In this document: one piece after another, positions 20,314 through 29,954 of the stretch
How positions within the stretch are numbered: position 1 is the first letter of the stretch
Layout: each line of letters begins with the position of its first letter
Made by a program: the position numbers and the translations under genes
Notes under the pieces: generated by a model
Told to the model about the DNA's origin: nothing
The model's database searches: none
The model's input: the letters and a program-made list of their open reading frames with translations, nothing else
Origin: Thamnocephalis sphaerospora
Taxonomy: Eukaryota > Zoopagomycota > Zoopagomycetes > Zoopagales > Sigmoideomycetaceae
Reading direction: 5' to 3'
Assembly (NCBI GenBank): GCA_003614735.1
Contig: KZ992551.1
Coordinates: 1-31,965 of the forward strand
Length of the DNA: 31,965 nucleotides

Positions 20314-23300
20314 CTACTGTTGCGCGCACTGGTTATCCTCCAGGCGCTCGGCACCGTTACCAGCAGGGGCGGCGGTAGCGGCAGCGGAAGCAGCAGTAGC
20401 GCGAATGGGCGTGGGACGCACGATGCGACGAAGCTTGGCGGCAGCGGCAGAATCAGCGCCATCGGTATCAAGCAGATTGCCAATGTCGCTCAGCGGCGTG
20501 GTCTCCAGCTCGCGACGCTTTGCGCGGCCGTTGGCGTGGTGCGACCCAGTCGCTTCACGTTTGCCAGTGGTGGGCAGAGAATGAGTCTCTGGGCTGGCGG
20601 ACGGCTGGTGGGCCTGCTGCAGCTCGGACTTGAGACGGCGGTTCTGCTTCAACAGCATCTCTAGCTTCATCTTGGTCATTTCTAGACGTGACGTCAAACG
20701 GCGGTTCTCGCGGACCGTGCGCAGCGCACGCGACTCGGCCTCCTCTAGTTCGGTAGTGCGCGTCGCTAGCTCGGCCTCCAGGCGAGAAACGGTGGTGGTG
20801 AGTGTGTTAGTCTGCTGCTCTGCGGCAGCCAATGCTTCGGTCTTGGTGCGTAGCGTCTCCTGCTGCTCGTCGAGCTGGCGCGTCAGCTGGTCGATGGAGG
20901 CACGCGAAGCATCCAGGTCGGCCTCTAGTCGAACAAGCGTTTCGTCAGCCTTAATCTTCTGTGCTTGCTCTTGCGCTGGCGATGCTGCTGCCGCTTCTAG
21001 ACGTGCCACATCGGCTTCCTTGGTCTGCAATGCTTCACGCGCGCCCGATAGCTCTTCAGCCAACTGTTCACTGTGACGCTTGAGCTCCGCTACTTCAGTC
21101 TGTAGCGTTTCCAGTTGATGGTGTTGCGTGGTAAGCGCTTGGCGTGCTTCGTCGAGCTGCACGGCCAACACAGCCGTCTCATTCTCTGCCTCACCTTGCT
21201 GGCGCTCTGCGAGTGCTTGCTGTAGTCGCTGAACCTCTTCGCGCGCACCCGTCAGTCGCTTCTCCAGATCTTCGCGGTTGCGGGTCGCAACAATGTTGGC
21301 GTCAGCTGGACGGTCTTGGCCGTCGGCGGTGGTCTCTTGCAGCGCACGCTGGCGTTCGGTCAGCTCGGCGACCTCCTGTTCCAGCGTGTGCACTGCGCGG
21401 TCAGACGCTTCCACCGACGCGTGCAGCTCCGTGATGGTGCCCTGCGCGGTCGTCTGCTCGTCCTTGGCTGTGGCCAGCTGGCGCTTCATGTCACGCACCA
21501 TCTGCTCCGAGGTTTCCAGACGAGCGTTCAGGCTGTCGCGTTCGCCAGCGGCGCGCAGCTCCAGCTTTTCGAGCTCTTGACGCAGCTGAGCGGGATTGCT
21601 GCTTGCTGGCGCACCGTGCTGGAGCGTCTCGAGTGCCTCGGCCCGCGCACGCAGGTGAGCCAGCTCATTGCGTGCCTGCACCACCTCGGCCTCCAGTTCG
21701 GCCACACGCTCGGCGCGAATCTCGGCTTCGTTGGCGCTGAACTCGGCCATATCACGCTGCTCGTTGAGCTGCGCGCGCATGCGCACCATCTCGGCCTCGC
21801 ACACGGCCAGCTGCTCGCGTAGCTCGTCGGCCTGCGCCAGATCGCTGCGCCTGAGAGACTGCTGCTGGTTGCGAGCCTCCTCCAGCTGCGTACGCAGCGC
21901 CTCAATCTCCTCGCGCTTGCTAGCCATCAGGCCACGCAGGCCCTGGAGCGTGGCAGTGCTCTCGTCACGCTCTGCGCGGCAGCATGCAAGGTCGGCCTCG
22001 AGCAGCGCAATCTTTGTCACACCATCGCGTGCTTCAGCCTCGGCCTCGGAAAGACGCGCGCTTGCGGTCGCCAGTGCGCGTGACTTGGACTCGACTTCGG
22101 CGCGCACTTCGGCCACGCGCGCCTCCGTCTTTTCGGCCGCCGCCTGCAACTCCTCCTCCAGGCTGTTCACAGCTTCCTCGGCGTACTCGCGCTCCATGCG
22201 CGCCACAGCTAGCTTTTCGGCGGCGGCCTGCGCACCCGACTCCAGCTCCGAGCAGCGCTCCTTGATCTGGTCGCGTTCCTGGCGCAGCTGACGCAGCTCA
22301 GCACGTGCGTCCTCCGCCTCAACGGCCAGGTCACGCTCGCGCTCGCCAGCCTGACGCGCCTTGGTCTGCGCATCAGCCAGTGCGTCCTTGGTACGCTGGT
22401 GCTCGCTGCGAGCGGCGTCCAGCTCGGCGCGCACGCACACCAGCTGCATCTCCTTGTCGTCCAGTTCGGCGCCGAGACGCGTGGCACGCTCACGTGCCGA
22501 GGTCAGCTCGCGCTCCAGACGCTCGTTGTCCGCGTCAGCCACGGCAATGGCGGGCGGGGCAACGGCCGGTGCCAGGTTGCCAAACGACGGGCACGGTGAC
22601 GGCGCTGTGGGCAGACCGTGGATGCCAATGGACGAGTGCGGCGAGCCAAAAATGTCGCCCAGCATTTCACCCGAGCCGTTGGCGGCAAAGTCGGCCAGCT
22701 CCGAGGCAAACGACCGGTGCATGCTGCCGTCGTGCATGCTGTTGAACGAGCCGACGGGCGAGGAGCCGTGGCGGAAAGGATCGTCGCCCAGCTCGGCGGC
22801 AAACGACCGGTCGCCGGCCGTGTCCAGCAGCATGGTACCACCGCCCATCATGGTGACCTCCTCCAGCTGACCGGTGAGCGTCTCAACCTCTGACTCGAGT
22901 CGAGCACGGATCGCCTGCTCGTCGGTCAGCTGGTGATAGAGCTCCTGATGCGCGTGCTGCAGCTCGGCCGTCTGCACTTCAAACTCTTGGCAGCGCTGCT
23001 CTAGGGCCTGGCGGGCTTCACCGGCAGCACGCGCTTCCTTGCGCGTCGTCTCCAGCTGCTGCTCGCGCTGCTTAAGTTGCACGGCGAACTGGTCCAGGCG
23101 ATCGGACAGCTCGGCCACGGTGTCCTCTTGCGCGCCATGGCTGGCCTCGTGGCGGTTGAGCTGCATGCGCTGGCGGTTGACGTTGGCACGCAGCTCCTGC
23201 ACCTCCTCCTGCAGCTCCTCCTTGTCGCTTTCCATCTGGTGGGCGCTCTCCTCCAGCTCGCGAATGCGCGTTGCATACTCCTGCAGCAGCTGGCGTTCCT

Positions 23301-24663
23301 CGGCATGCTCGCGGTCGAGAGCGCGCACACGGCGGTCCGCCTGGTCCAGCTTGCCCTCCATCTCCGAGCAACGCTGGCGATAGCGGTTGGCCTCGGCCTG
23401 GCTGAGCATGTACTCTTGCTGCAGCTCGCCGTTGGCCAATTCTATGGCGTTGCAGCGCTTCTCCACCTCATCCTGCTGGATGGCCATGGCGGCCAGCGCG
23501 CGCGAGGACTCGCGCACAAGCTGGTCGTAATCTTCGTGCAGCTGGCGAAGCGCTTCGCGGTCTTCGCTGCCACCGTTCGAAAAGTGATGGGCTTCGCGCT
23601 CGCGCGCTTCCGCCAAATCACTGCGCAGCTCGCCGAGCTCCTGCTCACGCCGCTGCAACTCCTCTTGCATCTGATTGATGTTCATACGTTGGTTAACTGA
23701 ATTGGCTAGCTCAACCTGGAGGCGGCGTACCTCTGCAGTCCGAACCATCAACTCCTCGTCCTTTTCCACTACACGGGCCGCCAAATCGGCCGACGCCGCA
23801 TTGTGGATGGCATGAGAGGTCTCCTGGTATTTGAGCGCCTCAAACAGCTCGTGCCGCAACTGCTCCATCTCTTGCGTGCGCTCGCGCAGCAACGTCTCGA
23901 GTTGTTGGACGTGCTCGGTCAGCCGGCCGTGCTCCTCGTTGCGCTGCGCAAGCGACGCTTCGAGTTCACGTAGGTGCGCACGCGTCGCCTCTACTTCGCA
24001 CCTGCGCTGCTCGGCTTCCCGCGCCAGGGCGGCCTCTCGGCGCGCCAGCGCTTCCTGCTCGAGCCGGGCTTGCTCGTCCTCGACATGTACCGCCACGTCA
24101 ATCATCTCGGCACTGCCGTGGGACGACACGCTGACGCCCGAAACGGACGCGGCGTCCATGAACGCTTCTTCGAGCGCACGCTTCTCCTCATTCTGAAACT
24201 CCACCAAACGCTGGAGCTCAAGCGTGCGCCGTTGCAGCAGTTCAAGCGTGTAGACCGAGTCGTCCAACTGACGACGAAGCTCGCGCGGGCTATTGGCCGG
24301 ATCAACAGGATCTGTTTCTAGATTGAAGGTGACACGCTTCTTGAGCGGAGTGGATACAGGTCGCGGAATCAAGTCGATCAGCCGGTTGCGCAGTGCGGGT
24401 GACGCCGTGGCGACGGCAGTTCGCTTTGGAGAGGCGCTCACGCGTAGATCCGAGTTGGAACGGCTCCGCCGGGTAGCGGCATCGTGGCGGCTCCCGGGCG
24501 GCGACGGCGACGGACTAGCGCCAACGGGCGAACGACGTGGCGACGACGAGTGCACCTGACGAGCAGGGATCGTCGGCCCGTGGCCATTGGACTCTTGATG
24601 CCACTCCATCAGTGGCGGCAACACAAAGTGCGGAGATCTAACAAATGGGTGATGTAATCGCAC
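20314..24663 (-). CDS. Giant coiled-coil protein with RVxF motif
   Basis: A single 4350-nt exon, 1449 aa. The head (1-125) is disordered and rich in SP sites, with KKRVTF at 108-113, an exact RVxF PP1-docking motif. Coiled coil 1 spans about 125-600 and coiled coil 2 about 700-1370, both Glu/Arg/Leu/Gln-rich without proline. Between them a non-coiled linker carries two copies of R-S-F-A-x-E-L, at about 619 and 650 (RSFAAELGDD and RSFASELADF), with FRHGSSPVGSF between. The tail has a basic cluster (GRAKRRELE), then TPLSDIGNLLDTDG, then an Ala-rich end. No motor or kinase domain is seen. The pattern fits a structural or adaptor protein of the spindle, spindle pole or dynein pathway, which is inference; a Golgi-type golgin is the main alternative. 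An ATG at 24609 would give 1431 aa and may be the real start. Confidence 0.92.
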   Translation of the reverse strand: MRLHHPFVRSPHFVLPPLMEWHQESNGHGPTIPARQVHSSSPRRSPVGASPSPSPPGSRHDAATRRSRSNSDLRVSASPKRTAVATASPALRNRLIDLIPRPVSTPLKKRVTFNLETDPVDPANSPRELRRQLDDSVYTLELLQRRTLELQRLVEFQNEEKRALEEAFMDAASVSGVSVSSHGSAEMIDVAVHVEDEQARLEQEALARREAALAREAEQRRCEVEATRAHLRELEASLAQRNEEHGRLTEHVQQLETLLRERTQEMEQLRHELFEALKYQETSHAIHNAASADLAARVVEKDEELMVRTAEVRRLQVELANSVNQRMNINQMQEELQRREQELGELRSDLAEAREREAHHFSNGGSEDREALRQLHEDYDQLVRESSRALAAMAIQQDEVEKRCNAIELANGELQQEYMLSQAEANRYRQRCSEMEGKLDQADRRVRALDREHAEERQLLQEYATRIRELEESAHQMESDKEELQEEVQELRANVNRQRMQLNRHEASHGAQEDTVAELSDRLDQFAVQLKQREQQLETTRKEARAAGEARQALEQRCQEFEVQTAELQHAHQELYHQLTDEQAIRARLESEVETLTGQLEEVTMMGGGTMLLDTAGDRSFAAELGDDPFRHGSSPVGSFNSMHDGSMHRSFASELADFAANGSGEMLGDIFGSPHSSIGIHGLPTAPSPCPSFGNLAPAVAPPAIAVADADNERLERELTSARERATRLGAELDDKEMQLVCVRAELDAARSEHQRTKDALADAQTKARQAGERERDLAVEAEDARAELRQLRQERDQIKERCSELESGAQAAAEKLAVARMEREYAEEAVNSLEEELQAAAEKTEARVAEVRAEVESKSRALATASARLSEAEAEARDGVTKIALLEADLACCRAERDESTATLQGLRGLMASKREEIEALRTQLEEARNQQQSLRRSDLAQADELREQLAVCEAEMVRMRAQLNEQRDMAEFSANEAEIRAERVAELEAEVVQARNELAHLRARAEALETLQHGAPASSNPAQLRQELEKLELRAAGERDSLNARLETSEQMVRDMKRQLATAKDEQTTAQGTITELHASVEASDRAVHTLEQEVAELTERQRALQETTADGQDRPADANIVATRNREDLEKRLTGAREEVQRLQQALAERQQGEAENETAVLAVQLDEARQALTTQHHQLETLQTEVAELKRHSEQLAEELSGAREALQTKEADVARLEAAAASPAQEQAQKIKADETLVRLEADLDASRASIDQLTRQLDEQQETLRTKTEALAAAEQQTNTLTTTVSRLEAELATRTTELEEAESRALRTVRENRRLTSRLEMTKMKLEMLLKQNRRLKSELQQAHQPSASPETHSLPTTGKREATGSHHANGRAKRRELETTPLSDIGNLLDTDGADSAAAAKLRRIVRPTPIRATAASAAATAAPAGNGAERLEDNQCAQQ

Positions 24664-25587
24664 CGAGAGAGCGGGAGATCGGAGTGGGTGTCCAATCGGT
24701 CAGCGGAGATTGTCTTTGCGCGCGCGCAACGTGGGTGCGTGCGTGTGCGTGCGCGTGCGTAAAAGTGTAGGATCGATGGGTAGATGGGAGCGTGGATGGC
24801 ACAAAAGTGGTAGCGATAGTGGTAGTAGCGGTGGTGGTGGTGATGGTGGCGAGTGTAGCGGGGCAGAAGCGTGGACAAACAAAAAGGCGGATGGTGTGGA
24901 CAAGTTGAACGAAAGCAAATGGGGGGTGGGGATGGCTAGGCGAATGTAGGCGGACGACGATGGTGCGAGCAATGGAGGAGGACAATCGATGAAAGCGAGT
25001 ACAAGTGGGGACACCCCACGCAGCATGGCCGTGCTTTGGTCAAAAGCATACGCGTCGCGTTGCAGGCCGCACCATAGGCCAGTGCCCGCAACGCACACAC
25101 ACACACACTGTGCAGCCATGCCTTGCCACGTCCTTTGCGGCGTGGCCGTTACACCGCTTTGGGGAGGTGCCGTTCGTGTGCGCGGGAAATCTGTTGTGCA
25201 TCGTTGCGTACTCACCGAGGCAGTCCAAGCTGGCAACACTGTCAATTGCGCCAACGAATGGTTGACGTATGCAAAGTGACGAAAAAGTACACTAGCTGAT
25301 GCGTGCGTGAGCGTGTGCAACCCAACGACAAGCCGGAACAAGGCGTTACAAACGCGCGCACGCGTACGCGTACGAAGCACCTGCCCAGCGTAACCTACAA
25401 ACAGAAACGGAAAACGGGTGATGGCTTGGTGGTGTCAAGGGCAAAGTGGTGAACTAAGCAGCCGGCCGGCGATGCAAAGTATCCAGCGATGGCCCTAGAT
25501 TGCTGCGGTGACGCCAGTGTGTGAGCTTACCGCCATGATGCGCCATGGCCGACTGACAGCGGCGCACCAGTGTCAACATGCCACACG

Positions 25588-25613
25588 CATACACACACAC
25601 ACACACACACACG
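25588..25613. repeat. (AC)n microsatellite
   Basis: An uninterrupted run of AC dinucleotides followed by GCATAC variants. Confidence 0.85.
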
Positions 25614-25639
25614 CATACAGACACGGCGCCACATTGGCC

Positions 25640-25672
25640 CTGCCCGCCCTGTCCTGCCCTGTCCTGTCCTGT
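25640..25672. repeat. CCTGT/CCTGCC pentamer-like repeat
   Basis: Tandem variants of CCTGT and CCTGCC in a non-coding stretch. A related CCTGCC tract occurs at 27684-27718. Confidence 0.7.
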
Positions 25673-27454
25673 TCTCTCTCTACCCCTTACGCGGCCAACA
25701 CAAAACGCCTGCGCCTTTTCCCAGCGCCTCTGCGCCTGGTCCAGCATCATGCCCCACGCACCGTCACCTGGTGTACCTAGAGAAGCGTGACCCGCTGACG
25801 TATCCGGTGATGCGCGGCGTTAATGGTTGGGGAACGGGATTATGCCGTGGAGAAAGGGTGCCGACGAGGAACGAATAGTTGGCCAGCAAGCGACCAACAA
25901 GCAGCAAGGAGAACGTCAGCCGCTTAAACTGGACACCACACGGACACCAACGCGGGCGCAGCGTCCGCTTGACGTGGCACGAGTGGCGACCAAGGAAACT
26001 GCGGAAGGGGGCAAGTAGTGGTTTACGTTGATAAACGGACGTGTAGTGTACGACAATGGTGAGCAAACGGCGGCGGCAAGCAAACGAGAAGGGACAGAGA
26101 CAATGAAAGGAGAGAGCGAGGGCAAAGGAGCAAAAAGTGGCGCGGCGGCGGAACAAGTGGAAAGGCGAACAAGTGGCGTGTGGTGGCGGTGTGCGGCGTG
26201 CGGCAGTGTGGCAGCGGTAATGATGGTGACGCGAGCGTGAGCGGGGCGGCTGTTCATCGCCCAAAGCGTCGTCCTACGGGACAAAAGCAAGGCGATGAGG
26301 CCAAGGTAACACGCAAGGCAACCCAAATACCGCGACAGGCCATCTATAGCACCGCGTGGCAAGCGCCACGACGATTGGCCCAGCGCATCCGCCCAGCGAC
26401 CACATGAGCATGCCACGTAGAACGCATGCCGCACTCGTCCGCTACCCCAACGCGTTGGCTAGCGTGTCCGCGGTAGGACACATCATGCCAGCGCAGCATG
26501 GGCGAGAGAGAGAGGGCCGGCAGCGGGTTAGATCGAAGGTGCGACGGGGGCAAGGAGCATGTTGCATGCACAGTGTGCACGGCCACTACCCCAACAAGGC
26601 GACCTTTAGCCGCCACGACGTGGCACACTGCCGTTGGCGCGCTCCTTCACACCGCAAAGGCAGGCGCAGGCGCATACACACTCCCCCACAACAGCCGGCA
26701 GGCCTAGGAGAGCGCGCAAGTGAATGCGTAAAGCGTGTCTCGCAACATAGTCAGATGAACACGTTCAGACAAACGCCACACATCGTAGCGCCCATCACGG
26801 CATCTCGGCTTATTGCCGCGAGCGACGGCCGAAACCGTCCGTTATTGTTGAACGCATCGACGAGGCAGGGGCAACCTGTTGGTGTAGTAGGCAGGCCACC
26901 AATCCGCGGCACAGTCAAAGTCGCCAACGGCGCTATGCTCCACAGAACGGCTCTGCGTCGACGCAGTATGGAATAGCATACACGCGCCTTCGACACGGTG
27001 CATGGCAGGGTGCACACGTTCGTGGGAAGCATGCTACTTGTGGGATGCAGTCATCCACCCCCGGTCGGCAGGCAGACTGGCCGTCGCCTCATCCCCTTTA
27101 CGCATCGGCCGGTCTAGACAAGGGTGGCGAACGGCGAAAGATGAACGGCTTGGTGGACATGTGACGATAAGGAAAGCGACGCGGCAGCAGCAGCAGCAAC
27201 GGCAGCGGCAGCAGTGGCGTGGCGGCAGATCAGCGTCACGACGACGACCGCGGCTTGGGCAGCGACCACGGCCGGCACTAAGAAGCACCGGGCACGGCAG
27301 GTGCGGCTTGCTCATTGGCATCCTCGCCTGCTTGTGCTGGCAACGTGCAGCTGGATGGCGTGCCGTACGTCGGCCCAGCCGGCTACCTGCATGTGCGTGT
27401 GCGCAGTCGGGCGAGCAGTGCCGTTGGTGTGTGTATGTGTGTGTATGTGTGTGT

Positions 27455-27634
27455 ATGCCACGCCGTACACCGTTGGTTCGCGAGCAGATCGATGCGGTGA
27501 TGGCTGCATTGCCGCTACGGCCACCGTGGGCGTTGCTGTTGTCGTTGCTGCTGCTACTGCTGCTACTGCTGCTGCGTTGGCAGCGCCGTAGCCAAGATCA
27601 ATGTGCGCGACCACGCACCGTTGCGCATGTGTAG
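27455..27634 (+). CDS. Possible N-terminal exon with a signal anchor
   Basis: The ATG at 27455 opens 59 codons: MPRRTPLVREQIDAVMAA, then PPWALLLSLLLL with a run of about ten Leu, then RWQRR. This is a basic-hydrophobic-basic type II or III membrane anchor. The Leu run comes from CTG/CTA triplets. A donor near 27590 (GTAGCC) and an acceptor at about 27634 would continue it in phase into YDPFTGPTAVV. The family is unknown, and simple-repeat translation could explain much of it. Confidence 0.3.
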   Translation: MPRRTPLVREQIDAVMAALPLRPPWALLLSLLLLLLLLLLRWQRRSQDQCARPRTVAHV

Positions 27635-28120
27635 GCGCCTACGATCCATTCACCGGCCCAACGGCAGTCGTTACAACCCGTGCCTGCCTTCCTGCCTTCC
27701 CGCCTGCCTGCCTGCCTGGCGCAGCCTTGACCATGTTGCACTGTCACGCGCGCGGCATCCCTCACGCGGCTGCGACGGTTTGGAACAACCTATCACACTC
27801 GCAAAAGGCAAAGGTTGGGTCGCACTATGGACAGCTTGCTCGGCACCCATGTCTATCCTTGCGTCGCGTCCTCTTCCGGACGGACCGCTCCTTTTTGGAT
27901 ACGACGAGTGATCGGCCACTTGCTGCGATCAAGGACGCTGTCGCTACCCACTGTGTTTAGATGGTAACACACGCACACCTCTACTGGCTTGCACCCACAT
28001 CTGCACTTGCATGCTGTTGCCCATAAACGACCAAGCCACCACGCACCCGACCAGCGCGGACGCAACGCTGAAAAGGCAGTTCGCATAAGCGCATGCTTCA
28101 ATGCCGTTCATTGGCGCTAG

Positions 28121-28555
28121 ACTGGCCTCTGCTACATATCAGTCGCTGCGCCATCACCATTGTTCTTTGTGTGTGCGGCCATTCTTGCGTCGAGAACAAA
28201 GAAGTATTTCTGGTGTACACATTGTTCCCAGCTGATTGTTTACACAACTTGCGTATTGCGGGCATGGACACGCATTCTCTATGACGATGTCTGGATGACG
28301 ACGTGCAGGCTGCTTCATTCTGGCGACAATGCCCATCGCTCGGAAAATAGCCTGCCATCCAACCGGACCGAGCTCTACTTAAGCCATGGCATGCTTGCGC
28401 CATACCGGCGTGTCCATCCTCATCACCACCATTCTCATCATTATTCGCAGCATCACTGCGCATCTTGCGGCCTGCCACGCACACAACTGGGATCGTTGGC
28501 CATTCGCCGCCTGTTCGCCCTCATCTCTGACGTGTACAGGACATTGGATCTCTGA
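28121..28555 (+). CDS. Possible Cys/His-rich exon
   Basis: An open frame of 145 codons follows a good acceptor (GCGCTAG, 28114-28120) and ends in TGA. It starts hydrophobic (LFFVCAAIL), then has KKYFWCTHCSQLIVYTT with a CxxC pair, and later a His-rich stretch followed by HHCASCG, a second CxxC. The two pairs about 75 residues apart could bind a metal. I do not recognise the family; no splice partners were verified. Confidence 0.28.
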   Translation, partial: TGLCYISVAAPSPLFFVCAAILASRTKKYFWCTHCSQLIVYTTCVLRAWTRILYDDVWMTTCRLLHSGDNAHRSENSLPSNRTELYLSHGMLAPYRRVHPHHHHSHHYSQHHCASCGLPRTQLGSLAIRRLFALISDVYRTLDL

Positions 28556-28897
28556 AGTTTGGCTCATCTACACTTGCAGTCCACTTGTTACTACAGCATC
28601 ACTGTATCCACCTTCTACCCCATCAGCGATAGCACTGTCTGAGCATTTGTCATGCGTACACTACGGAAACGGCAAGGCAAGTATTTTCCGGTCGTTTTTG
28701 GCCTGCATGTGGATGCATGTTGGCGTGGGCGGATATTCCTGGTGATATGGGCGAGAGGGGATATCGACTAGGAAGGTGACTTTTTTGCCAAATGCGACCG
28801 GAGCGACAATTTGGGTCGCTGTTGTCTGCTTGGGTCGTGCAGGCTGGGCACCACGCGTCGATAGAAGATGCAAGGTGGATAGCATCTACTGCCATTG

Positions 28898-28901
<4 letters not shown>

Positions 28902-28928
<27 letters not shown>
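28902..28928. repeat. (CTG)n triplet repeat
   Basis: About nine consecutive CTG (read as GCT or TGC in other frames). Depending on frame it gives poly-Leu, poly-Ala or, on the other strand, poly-Ser/Gln. Confidence 0.9.
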
Positions 28929-29638
28929 ATGGTGGTCACCATTCGCCATCATCGTGACCTCTTTCCGAATGGCTCGGCCACACTACCAAGCACGGTAGCA
29001 TTGCAGCCGTTGCTCAGCTTGGCATGTTGACCTATTTCGCTTGTGCTTCTCTCACTCGTTCTCTTTCGCAACCGTATCGATACAACGGCCTTGCCGCGCG
29101 ACTGGCCCATTTGTCGGCGCGCCTGCTCTCGCCTTGATCGGCCAACAAGGCATTTGTGGCCATCTGTTTCCTCCCATTCGTCCATCGGCGTCTGCCTCAC
29201 TCTGGCCCATCATCCCTTGTTGCAACCAGGCGCACTAGTGACCGCTAGATCAAACGCCCCACCGCTGCAACTTGGCGGCACAGTGTTACGGCTACCGCTT
29301 TGCCGTCGCTTTGGCTGCACGTCCGCTCGTATCACCCGCTTGCTGAGCTATTGACGCTGGTGAACCGGATCCTGCGTCTGCTTGTGGGTCTCCCTTTTCC
29401 GGGACCAGCGGTGACGCCGCCAGACATTGAGCCGCCTCTTTCTCACCTGCTCATTGACCTTTTACTCCTCGGCTATACTTGCGTGTTTGCCCGCGGACAC
29501 TGCGATTGGCGATTGTCCTGTGACAGGCGCTAACCTTGCGGATATCCTTGGTCTGCGTGTACCGCCAGTCGCCCACGCGCGCCAACGGCCGGCTCACCGC
29601 TGTAACAGCAGCGACGACGACGACAACGTTACGACTAC

Positions 29639-29671
29639 TGCCGCTGCCGCTGCTGCTGCTGCTGCTGCTGC
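29639..29671. repeat. CTG/CCG triplet repeat
   Basis: A run of GCTGCCGCTG units followed by seven CTG. In the frame of the downstream RING gene it encodes poly-Ala. Confidence 0.85.
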
Positions 29672-29954
29672 TTCTCGTCGACGCACCAACGACCCTCGTC
29701 GACCGACCCTTTCAAAGTCTCGAATCGTTTCGGTCGGTCGACTGCCGCCGTCGTCGCCGCCACCCGCGCTGGATATTCGCTGCGATTCCAACGGCTACCC
29801 AGTGCCAGGCGCGCGATTCAAAGCTACCTTTGTAACGCCCACGAATCAGCTGTCGCTGGCCGCTTGTCCATCCAACGCTCACTGTCTAGAACATCCTCGG
29901 TCGCGGTCTAGCGCGTGCAACGTCGCCACGCCTTTAGCCTCGACGCGCACCGTT

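Larger units (their letters stand above)
24664..27454. other. 2.8-kb gene-poor region with simple repeats and strand asymmetry
   Basis: No reading frame here carries a motif or a coherent exon chain; the longest open frames (about 206 and 226 codons) translate to Arg/His/Thr-rich nonsense. Simple repeats include GTGCG tracts (24735-24760), a GGT/GGTGAT tract (24820-24852), AC runs (25101-25112 and 25588-25613), CCTGT repeats (about 25640-25672) and GCA triplets (27181-27215). The stretch 26050-26180 is strongly purine-rich on +. It separates divergent genes (coiled coil on -, unresolved gene on +), so it probably holds both promoters and long 5' UTRs. No tRNA A/B-box pair was found by eye. 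Confidence 0.5.
27635..29954 (+). other. Unresolved region with several coding-like segments on +
   Basis: I could not assemble one gene here. Segments that read like exons are: about 27770-27911 (EQPITLAKGKGWVALWTACS, then RPLPDGPLLFGYDE); 28121-28555 (separate entry); about 28856-29000 (a hydrophobic stretch whose Leu run comes from a CTG repeat); and about 29300-29533 (LVNRILRLLVGLPFPGPAV, then HLLIDLLLLGYTCVFA). Together with the 27455 signal anchor they hint at a multi-exon membrane protein, but phases were not verified. The frame of the downstream RING gene is also open from about 29447 to its ATG. Confidence 0.3.

Noticed and set aside
21144-24321. Many long + strand open frames opposite the coiled-coil gene
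   Set aside because: Shadows of the Glu/Leu/Gln-rich coding strand, translating to Ser/Arg/Cys or Leu/Val-rich nonsense.
24700-25380. 226-codon - strand open frame upstream of the coiled-coil gene
   Set aside because: Mostly microsatellite translation (Thr/Arg/His, poly-Pro/Leu) with no start context or splice continuation.
26356-26976. 206-codon + strand open frame
   Set aside because: Arg/His/Gln-rich composition, no motif, and an equally open antisense frame; GC-rich intergenic DNA explains it.
28650-28952. - strand open frame with a poly-Ser run
   Set aside because: The Ser run is the antisense of the CTG repeat; the rest has no coding features.
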